From the NCBI RefSeq assembly GCF_036511935.1, contig NZ_AP028878.1, positions 1,984,001 through 2,048,000 on the forward strand: a stretch of DNA of 64,000 nt. The letters run 5' to 3'. Every line of letters begins with the position of its first letter. The stretch's first letter is position 1. The translations under genes and the position numbers were made by a program. Origin of the DNA: Marinobacter nanhaiticus D15-8W. GTDB taxonomy: Bacteria; Pseudomonadota; Gammaproteobacteria; Pseudomonadales; Oleiphilaceae. The notes under the pieces were generated by a model, which had not been told where the DNA came from, made no database searches, and saw only the letters and a list, made by a program, of their open reading frames with translations. Positions 58,013 through 64,000 of the stretch are shown piece by piece.

Positions 58013-58741
58013 ATGAAAAGACGTATCTCGACTAAAGATTGTTTGCTAAGTGTTGGTTTGCTCGTAACTCTCCAAGCGGTCCCGTTAATTGCCAGCGCAG
58101 GTGTTAGTGCTAATTTGGGCATAACAAGCAACTACTTATTTCGCGGTGTGACACAAACAGATGGCTCAACGGCGACGCAAGGCGGGCTTGACTACGAACA
58201 TGCGTCGGGGCTTTATGTTGGCGGCTGGGGCTCCAATGTGGATTTCGGCGATGGGACGAGCTACGAGCTTGATCTTTATGCTGGCTTCTCCGGTGTAATT
58301 GAGGATATCGGTTACGATGTTGGCTACATTTATTACTCTTACCCTGATGCTCCTGAATCTATTGATTTTGGCGAAATATACGGAGAGTTGAGTTACAGCA
58401 TTGTATCTATAGGTGTTGCTTACACAGCAAACAGCGACGTAAGCGGCGAAGGGCTGTTCGTTCCAGGCGATATCTATTATTACGCATCAGTTGATGTGCC
58501 ACTGGAAGACGATTTCAGCACAGGTGTTTTGATTGGCTATTATGATTTCACTGATGATGGCAAGGCGTCTATTGGCGAGGCGAGCTACGGACATGCAGCT
58601 GTTAACGTCACCAAAGATGCGGGAAGCTTTGGAGCTTTTAGTGTTAATCTGGAGTACGCTGATATCGATTCAAGTAACGCACTTGGTTCGGTCAGTTCGG
58701 ACGACCCGAAGTTTTGGCTGGGCTGGACTAAGTCTTTTTAA
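58013..58741 (+). CDS. TorF-family putative porin
   Basis: 242 residues. A signal peptide ending near LIASAG precedes SANLGITSNYLFRGVTQTDGSTATQGGLDYEHASGLYVGGW, the diagnostic opening of this outer membrane family (TIGR02001-like). The rest is beta strands alternating with acidic loops, ending WLGWTKSF with terminal Phe. Function unknown; some members are called small-solute porins. It converges with the response regulator gene and ends before a GCTGGCCC/GGGCCAGC hairpin. Confidence 0.88.
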   Translation: MKRRISTKDCLLSVGLLVTLQAVPLIASAGVSANLGITSNYLFRGVTQTDGSTATQGGLDYEHASGLYVGGWGSNVDFGDGTSYELDLYAGFSGVIEDIGYDVGYIYYSYPDAPESIDFGEIYGELSYSIVSIGVAYTANSDVSGEGLFVPGDIYYYASVDVPLEDDFSTGVLIGYYDFTDDGKASIGEASYGHAAVNVTKDAGSFGAFSVNLEYADIDSSNALGSVSSDDPKFWLGWTKSF

Positions 58742-58783
58742 TCTATTTGGTATTTTTCACCGAAATGGTTAATCGTTGAGAAA

Positions 58784-58806
58784 GCTGGCCCGGTTTGTGG
58801 GCCAGC
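58784..58806. terminator. Hairpin between TorF-type porin and response regulator
   Basis: GCTGGCCC and GGGCCAGC arms (58784-58791, 58799-58806) around seven bases in a convergent spacer; the following T-run is weak. Confidence 0.6.
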
Positions 58807-58864
58807 GCATTTATCTGGCGAGCCCTGGTCCTTGAGGAAAATGGTTAAATCACAGTAAAATCAT

Positions 58865-59551
58865 TTAAGCTTCAACCCTTTTTTGAAGAGAATCTCTTGC
58901 AAAGTAATATCCTTGTCCTCTCAATGTTTTTATTCGTTTTTTTCCGAGTATCTTTCTGAGCCTGGCTATGTAGACTTGAACGACATTTCTGGTTGGGCAC
59001 CTTTCGATATTATAGAGTGCTTCAACAAGTTCGTCCTGTGAGAAAACTCTGTCAGGAGAGCGAAGAAAGCATTGTAAAAGGCGGTACTCCGTTGCGGTTA
59101 GTCTGAACTCTTTATGATCGGGAGTTGTTAGGGTTCTATAGGTTGCATTAAGTAGAAAACCATCCACGATGATCTTATCAGTTGCTCGCCCGTCTTTTCT
59201 TCGTATTATGGCGCTAAGTCGAGCTTTTAGTTCATCGAATTCGAAGGGTTTTGGAAGATAATCGTCTGCCCCGGCATTCAAGCCCTCAACTCTCTCTGTC
59301 CAGTTGGAGCGGGCAGTTAAAATAAGAATAGCTTCATCTCTGCCACTGCTTCTCCATTTTTGCATCAAAGAAAGCCCGTTCTCGTCGGGCAGTCCTATAT
59401 CCAGAATGATCGCCTGATAACTGCTTGTCTCTACGAAGAAATTTGCCTCTTTTCCGTTTTGGGCAACATCTACAGTAAAGTTTTCCTTCGCAAGCCAAAC
59501 GGAGATTTTTTCTGCGAGTACCGCGTTGTCTTCGACAATTAGAACCTTCAT
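58865..59551 (-). CDS. OmpR/PhoP-family response regulator of the island
   Basis: 228 residues. The receiver has Asp51 (AIILDIGLPDENGLSLM), Thr in LILTARSNW and Lys in DDYLPKPFEFDEL; the winged helix ends VVQVYIARLRKILGKKRIKTLRGQGYYFA, with TEYRLLQCFLRSPDRVFSQDELVEALY. It is the only response regulator in the accessory block and lies downstream of kinase 3 on the same strand. It is the natural candidate to bind the TTCAAG-type boxes; a weak copy precedes it. Confidence 0.95.
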   Translation of the reverse strand: MKVLIVEDNAVLAEKISVWLAKENFTVDVAQNGKEANFFVETSSYQAIILDIGLPDENGLSLMQKWRSSGRDEAILILTARSNWTERVEGLNAGADDYLPKPFEFDELKARLSAIIRRKDGRATDKIIVDGFLLNATYRTLTTPDHKEFRLTATEYRLLQCFLRSPDRVFSQDELVEALYNIERCPTRNVVQVYIARLRKILGKKRIKTLRGQGYYFARDSLQKRVEA

Positions 59552-59664
59552 CTATAAGCGCCGTCTCTGGATGTTGGAAAATTGTGGCTGTCGCCCTTCT
59601 CGAGAGCAAATCAAAATTAGCTAAGAGACCGGACTTCAAGCGACCCGCTATAACAACAGACGAA

Positions 59665-59683
59665 GCTGAATCTAGCTTGAAAA
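59665..59683 (-). promoter_or_regulatory. Weak TTCAAG-type box before the response regulator
   Basis: Minus-strand TTTCAAG-CTAG-ATTCAGC, with TTATAG about 12 bases on as a candidate -10. The second half-site is degenerate. It lies in the 209-base gap between kinase 3 and the regulator and would give autoregulation. Confidence 0.4.
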
Positions 59684-59760
59684 AGGCATTACGGTGAGGA
59701 AAGTTTTCTATACAAACACTATCCACATGTGATCGCTTAACCACATACCAGGTGGCCGGG

Positions 59761-61113
59761 TCAACGATTGATCACCGGGACCGCCCTGGGAAGGTCAACT
59801 ATCACGGACAACCCACTTTTCGGAGCAGGTGAGAAGTTGAGGGTTCCACTGTAGCGTTCGACAATTTCTCGAACAATCGCCAGCCCAAGGCCATGGCCTG
59901 GGGTCTGCTCGTCCAGCCGCAACCCCCGTCGACCCAGATTGCCGATTTCAGCGTCCGCGACGCCGAGCCCATCGTCTGTTACGCCGATCTGCAGATTTCC
60001 GGAGTGTTGAACGAGTGACAGCTCCACGCATCGTTCCGACCATTTGCCTGCATTGTCCAGAAGGTTGCCCATGATTTCATTCAGGTCGTGCTCCTCGATC
60101 GGCCAGCGGGCGTCCTCCGGCAGGGAGCTCGACAGTTCAAAGGACTTTTCCGGGTATAGTCGCCCCAGCATCCAGACTAGATCCCGTGCCTGTTTCAGAG
60201 GGTAAGCGCTTTTCCCAACCTGTGGCCCTGCAAAGCGACTTCGGCGCATCTCGGCTTCAAGCTGTTTGTCGATGTCATTGAGTCTCGCGGTCATCTGAAG
60301 GCGGAGATCGTTGGAGAGCGGACGACTGGTGTCCTCAAGAATCTGCCGGACGGCCGCAATGGGGGTTTTGACGCTGTGAGACAGATTCGCCAGCGCATCC
60401 CTTGATCGTTCCAGGCGTTGATCCAGCGAGTCGAGCAATTGGTTGAGCTGCTGGACCAGCGGTCGAAATTCCTCAGGTGCTTGGACATGAATCCGCGAGA
60501 CCTTGCCATCCTGAAGTCGCTTCAGCGTGGCCTTCAGTTCGACGACAGGGCGCATGGACAGATTGATACCGAACCAGATCACAACGACCAACAGCAGAAT
60601 CAGCAGAATAGAGACGATGGCCGTCCACCCGTGCAACTCTGCCTGGCTGCGTTTCAGTGCGCCAAGATCCTCGGACACGATCACTACAATCGGCGTATCG
60701 CCGATCCGGAACGACTTTCGGTACGCAAGAATGCTCTTTGGGCCTTCGACGGTGTCCGCATCCCGAACACGAACGGTCCCATCCTTTGCTGATTCTATTA
60801 ACGACGTTAACACCGGTGCCCAGGAATCCGGGGAAATGATCGTTCTGGACGGAGAATGTATGGCGAAGGCGTGGTGAAAGACTTCCTGAAAATAGTCACC
60901 AGTCTGGAGACTGTCCAATTGACCGCCAGAATCACGAATCTGATGCTCCAGAAAGGCGACCTCATCCTTGAGACGTGTCTCGACGAATTCCCGGGACATC
61001 CGGTCCAGTAAGAGGCCGTGAACCAGCCATGCAAGCCCCATTAGCGCAATGCCCGCTGGCAGTAGCAATAAAAGCAAGGTGCCTTGGGCCGACCCGGTCA
61101 TCAAGTATGGCAT
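59761..61113 (-). CDS. PhoQ-like sensor histidine kinase 3
   Basis: 450 residues (an ATG four codons later is equally likely). Membrane segments near 11-34 and 162-183 flank a periplasmic sensor of about 125 residues. His246 in NLSHSVKTPIAAVRQIL is the phosphoacceptor; EIMGNLLDNAGKW, VTDDGLGV and GHGLGLAIVREI complete the kinase core. It is more G+C-rich than kinases 1 and 2. The start lies within a truncated TolC gene on the other strand, so its original upstream region has been lost. Confidence 0.92.
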   Translation of the reverse strand: MPYLMTGSAQGTLLLLLLPAGIALMGLAWLVHGLLLDRMSREFVETRLKDEVAFLEHQIRDSGGQLDSLQTGDYFQEVFHHAFAIHSPSRTIISPDSWAPVLTSLIESAKDGTVRVRDADTVEGPKSILAYRKSFRIGDTPIVVIVSEDLGALKRSQAELHGWTAIVSILLILLLVVVIWFGINLSMRPVVELKATLKRLQDGKVSRIHVQAPEEFRPLVQQLNQLLDSLDQRLERSRDALANLSHSVKTPIAAVRQILEDTSRPLSNDLRLQMTARLNDIDKQLEAEMRRSRFAGPQVGKSAYPLKQARDLVWMLGRLYPEKSFELSSSLPEDARWPIEEHDLNEIMGNLLDNAGKWSERCVELSLVQHSGNLQIGVTDDGLGVADAEIGNLGRRGLRLDEQTPGHGLGLAIVREIVERYSGTLNFSPAPKSGLSVIVDLPRAVPVINR

Positions 61114-62131
61114 TGCGCCTGAAACTCTAGAGGGACCTAATACAGTTGGGCATCGCTTTGAGGTAAGCCAGCAGCTGCCCTGGCCGGATCATCTGTCGGC
61201 GTCTCGCAAGGCAGCGGAGGCCGGAATGCTTGCCGCCCAGCAGGAGACTCAGTGGCTAATAAGGCAGCTGACAGCTCGCGTTAAGGAGGCGTATGCATAT
61301 TGGTGGTATACCAATGAAGCGATCAATCTCCATCATGAGACACGCGCTTTGGTAGAGCAACTGGCCACCGTAACGGAACAGAGGCTTGACTATGGCATCG
61401 GCTCGCAAAGTGAAATGCTCAGGGTCAAAACGGAGTTGGACACTCTAGATGCCAGACTAGTAGAGCTGCAAGCGGAAAAGGCCGGGCTAGCCAGCGACCT
61501 GATTCCTCTGCTTGGGCGTCGTCCGACGGGGGCCAGTTTGCAACTGACGGAGGCATCTGAAACGCTTCTGTTCGCCGATGGACAGTTGGAACCAGATCAT
61601 CCGCTGATTCGGGCAGCCGAGGCAAGGGAAGCCGAGGCGCGCGCGCGGCTGGATGTTGCCGAAGTCGATCGTAGACCTACGTTCACAGCTAATGCCGGCT
61701 ATAACAGCCTGTGGGCTGACGAGAGAAAACGTTGGGTCGTCGGCATTGGCGTTCGGATTCCATTTAGTGGGCAGCGCCAGCACAGCGCCGTTCGAAAGGC
61801 GACTGCCGAAGCCTCACAAAAACGATGGCTGGCCACTCAGGCTCAGCGGGAATGGCGGGCTTCGATCGCTAAACTGAGGGCAAGCGTTGAGGCCGGCCAT
61901 GGTCGCCTGAACATCCTCAACGAGCGACACTTGCCAAACCAGCGCGCGCACTGGGAAGCCAGTCTGAACGAGCTGGCCAGTGGCACTGGCAGACTGGAGG
62001 ACGCAATAAATAGCGCAAGACAGCTTACTGGGGTCAAACTCCGTCGAGCTGGGGTGATCCGTGATCTATATAGTGCCTCGGCCGGATACGAAGCCCTGAT
62101 ACCGGTGCGTACTATCAATGCGTTAAATTAA
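61086..62131 (+). pseudogene. 5'-truncated TolC/CzcC-like efflux channel
   Basis: Family similarity begins at DPVIKYGIAPETLEGPNTVG, followed by HRFEVSQQLPWPDHLSASRKAA, where intact proteins would have a signal peptide and about 60 more residues first. Upstream codons belong in reverse to kinase 3. The remaining 345 residues are open to the stop, with the usual coiled-coil repeats. No adaptor or pump genes follow, so this is a remnant of a third efflux system. Confidence 0.85.
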
Positions 62132-62143
62132 AGAGGTAATTCA

Positions 62144-62236
62144 ATGGTCAAGTCTTCGGGCATTTTGGATAGCACCAGAAAGTTCCATTCCAAATGCCCG
62201 AAGACTCGAAAAAACCACTTGGACCAAAACTCATGA
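62144..62236 (+). CDS. Possible 30-residue ORF with internal 15-bp inverted repeat
   Basis: AGAGGT lies eight bases before an ATG opening a 30-codon frame (MVKSSGILDSTRKFHSKCPK...). The frame contains a perfect 15-bp inverted repeat (62151-62165 and 62192-62206, AGTCTTCGGGCATTT and its complement, 26 bases apart), followed by AAAAAA. It may be the start of a lost adaptor gene, a leader peptide or a terminator of the TolC remnant; the sequence does not decide. Confidence 0.3.
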   Translation: MVKSSGILDSTRKFHSKCPKTRKNHLDQNS

Positions 62237-62469
62237 ACCTTCCTGAATGTTCGCTTTGCGACCTAAGCTTGCTCTTTTAGCCGAGTAGCCCGTCCGGTAG
62301 ACCGTTGTTGAAGAGGAGCCTTTCGCCACAGCTCGGTCCTCGTTTTGGTTAGTCAGCTCTGGGTGACACAGAATTATCGTTGGCTTTTGTGCGAACAGTC
62401 GGCTTCAAGACACAACGGGATCTACGTCTTTATCCGTTTCATGATTCCATCAAATTTGAAACCTATATC

Positions 62470-62521
62470 ACCTCTGTGAACCAGGGCACTGACAGTGCCT
62501 TCCCTCCCATTTCACAGAGGT
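62470..62521 (+). promoter_or_regulatory. Leader hairpin that would mask a ribosome binding site
   Basis: ACCTCTGTGAA (62470-62480) is perfectly complementary to TTCACAGAGGT (62511-62521), and between them is a second hairpin, GGCACTG/CAGTGCC (62485-62499). The right arm contains AGAGGT, the ribosome site of the gene starting at 62530, so the folded leader would block translation. No ligand or repressor is known. The roughly 230 bases upstream (62237-62469) hold no supported gene. Confidence 0.6.
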
Positions 62522-62529
62522 AATTCCCA

Positions 62530-62880
62530 ATGTCTGAACAATGTCCCAACTGTCTGTCGCGACGGATTGGCAAGAACAATTATGGCAAGAAGGCCGCTGG
62601 TGTGGTTGGTGCGTCTGCCGGGACCTACGGCGGCTATGCGGCTGCCACGGCCGGTGCCCAAGCGGGTGCTGCCCTGGGAATCGTTGCCGGTCCCGTAGGT
62701 GCAACCGTCGGTGGTATCGGCGGTGCCGTCATTGGTGCGCTGCTGGGTGGTGCCACTGGCGCTTCCGCTGGCGTGATTCTGGGCGATGTCCTGGATGACC
62801 GTGTGCTGGATAACCTTCGCTGCCTGGATTGCGGCTATTCCTTCAGTACCGATCCCGACTCCCGCGACGATATCCGCTGA
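62530..62880 (+). CDS. Zinc-ribbon protein with glycine-zipper core
   Basis: 116 residues. CPNC at 5-8 and CLDC near 98-101 form a split four-Cys zinc site at the two ends; between them about 75 residues are Gly/Ala repeats (AGVVGASAGTYGGYAAATAG...GAVIGALLGGATGASAGVI), typical of glycine-zipper membrane-inserting hairpins. Function unknown; it is the first gene of a unit with the DUF932 gene 31 bases on. Confidence 0.83.
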   Translation: MSEQCPNCLSRRIGKNNYGKKAAGVVGASAGTYGGYAAATAGAQAGAALGIVAGPVGATVGGIGGAVIGALLGGATGASAGVILGDVLDDRVLDNLRCLDCGYSFSTDPDSRDDIR

Positions 62881-62911
62881 TTCCCCTCGCAAATACCATA
62901 GGAGAGCAACC

Positions 62912-63874
62912 ATGGCTCATCTCATCGAGCAAATGGCCTACGTTGGCCAAACCCCCTGGCATGGTCTGGGGAATGAACTGACTTCCAATCAACCCCTGGA
63001 GGTCTGGGCAAAACAAGCGGGCCTAGACTGGAAGATTCAGGAAAGCCCTGTCCGCTTTGTCACCAACTCCAGTGGCACCCTGGGTGAAATTCTGTCCTAC
63101 CCGGATTCGAAAGTGCTTTACCGCTCGGATACCAAGGCTCCGCTGTCGGTCGTCGGTAATCGCTTCAAAGTGGTCCAGCCCGAGGAGATCCTGGAGTTCT
63201 ATCGGGATCTGACCGAAGTGTCTGGTTTTGAGCTGGAAACAGCCGGTGTCCTTAAAGGTGGCCGCAAGATGTGGGCTCTGGCCCGCACCGGCCAATCCGG
63301 CATGCTCAAGGGCAACGATCAAACCAATGCCTACGTTCTGCTGGCCACCGCTTGCGACGGAACCATGGCAACCATTGCCCTGTTCACCAGTATCCGTGTG
63401 GTTTGCAACAACACACTGGCTGTTGCGCTGAAGGGCTCTAATGCCAACGCCGTCAAGGTGAAGCACAACACCGCATTCGACGCGGACCTGGTGAAGAAGC
63501 AGCTCGGCATATCCGTTAGCGTATGGGATGACTTCATGTACCGCCTGAAGACCCTGAGTGAGCGGAAAGTGAAAATTACTGAGGCCAGGAACTACTTCCT
63601 CAAGGTGTTCACGGACGATTCTAGTGCTGGGGTTGGTAAAACCAACGAGCGTTCCATGGCAAAAGCCCTGGGTCTATTCGAAGGCGAGGGCATGGGTGCC
63701 ACGTTGGCTTCATCGGACGGCACAGCCTACGGGCTGCTGAATGCAGTGACGGAATTCATCGATCACCAGCGCCGTGCCAAAACTGTGGACCATCGACTGG
63801 ATTCAGCCTGGTTTGGCACCGGTGCAGCCTTGAAGAACCGTGCATTAGAGCAGGCCATGTCACTTGTGGCCTAA
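62912..63874 (+). CDS. DUF932 (phage/plasmid-like) protein
   Basis: 320 residues from an ATG with AGGAGA upstream; a longer frame from 62786 overlaps the previous gene and is not expected. MAYVGQTPWHGLGNEL and DTKAPLSVVGNRFKVVQPEEILEFYRDL are hallmarks of DUF932, a family of unknown function abundant on plasmids, phages and conjugative elements. Its presence suggests the right part of the window belongs to such an element. Confidence 0.92.
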   Translation: MAHLIEQMAYVGQTPWHGLGNELTSNQPLEVWAKQAGLDWKIQESPVRFVTNSSGTLGEILSYPDSKVLYRSDTKAPLSVVGNRFKVVQPEEILEFYRDLTEVSGFELETAGVLKGGRKMWALARTGQSGMLKGNDQTNAYVLLATACDGTMATIALFTSIRVVCNNTLAVALKGSNANAVKVKHNTAFDADLVKKQLGISVSVWDDFMYRLKTLSERKVKITEARNYFLKVFTDDSSAGVGKTNERSMAKALGLFEGEGMGATLASSDGTAYGLLNAVTEFIDHQRRAKTVDHRLDSAWFGTGAALKNRALEQAMSLVA

Positions 63875-63905
63875 GCCAATCCTACAAAACTCAAAACCGC
63901 CATAA

Positions 63906-63941
63906 AGCCCACCGGAGCCTGATGCTCTGGTGGGCTTTTTT
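63906..63941 (+). terminator. Intrinsic terminator after the DUF932 gene
   Basis: AGCCCACC and GGTGGGCT arms with inner GAGC/GCTC pairing (63906-63935), followed by six T residues. Confidence 0.88.
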
Positions 63942-63959
63942 ATGTCTGGAGGAAAAACC

Positions 63960-64000
63960 ATGGGCATGCGTGCAAATACAGTTCAGAAACAGCGACCGGC
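63960..64000 (+). CDS. Start of a further gene, cut by the window end
   Basis: An ATG eight bases after a strong GGAGG site opens a frame (MGMRANTVQKQRP) that is still open at the last base. Too short to identify; it probably continues the DUF932 module. Confidence 0.6.
   Translation, partial: MGMRANTVQKQRP

Overview
The window reads as chromosome of a marine gammaproteobacterium, most like Marinobacter. This rests on the order map, rpsB, tsf, pyrH, frr, uppS, cdsA, dxr, rseP, bamA, skp, lpxD, fabZ, lpxA, lpxB, rnhB, on the protein sequences, and on a G+C-rich core beside a clearly A+T-richer accessory block. The genus is an inference.

Bases 1-16,800 are core: methionine aminopeptidase on the minus strand, then one long plus-strand run for translation (S2, EF-Ts, UMP kinase, ribosome recycling factor), isoprenoid and phospholipid precursors (UppS, CdsA, Dxr), envelope assembly (RseP, BamA, Skp) and lipid A synthesis (LpxD, FabZ, LpxA, LpxB), ending with RNase HII. 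From 16,970 to 31,000 the genes are still G+C-rich but more individual: a diguanylate cyclase, two identical initiator tRNA genes inside a 299-bp-period tandem duplication that also carries two half-tRNA copies, a GNAT acetyltransferase, a fibronectin-III lipoprotein, a three-gene signalling operon (response regulator, FecR/LysM protein, CHASE2 histidine kinase), topB, bolA, a YciO-type protein and a short-chain dehydrogenase.

A 19-bp sequence that matches the 3' end of a tRNA (31,003-31,021) sits exactly where composition drops and looks like one end of an integrated island that continues past base 64,000. Inside it are a SCO1/CtaG/DsbA-like copper and oxidase assembly cluster (the DsbA-like gene has an in-frame amber codon); a CDF pump, DUF3703, LspA and CDF-HMA cluster with three MerR-type promoters but no MerR gene; a degenerate IS3 element; a porin; and two CzcCBA-type RND metal efflux operons, the first carrying a P-II-like gene. 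Three PhoQ-like sensor kinases, one OmpR-family response regulator, two small secreted proteins and a TorF-type porin lie around them. Fusion scars, truncated genes and a head-to-head kinase/TolC junction show repeated rearrangement. From 62.4 kb a new module begins (Zn-ribbon/glycine-zipper protein, DUF932 protein) of a kind often seen on conjugative elements and plasmids.

The most interesting signal is a repeated promoter-proximal motif, TTCAAG-N4-TTTAAG. It occurs upstream of the porin, the second czc operon and both small secreted-protein genes, with weaker copies before the first czc operon and the response regulator. It suggests that one response regulator, perhaps served by three kinases, controls the island.
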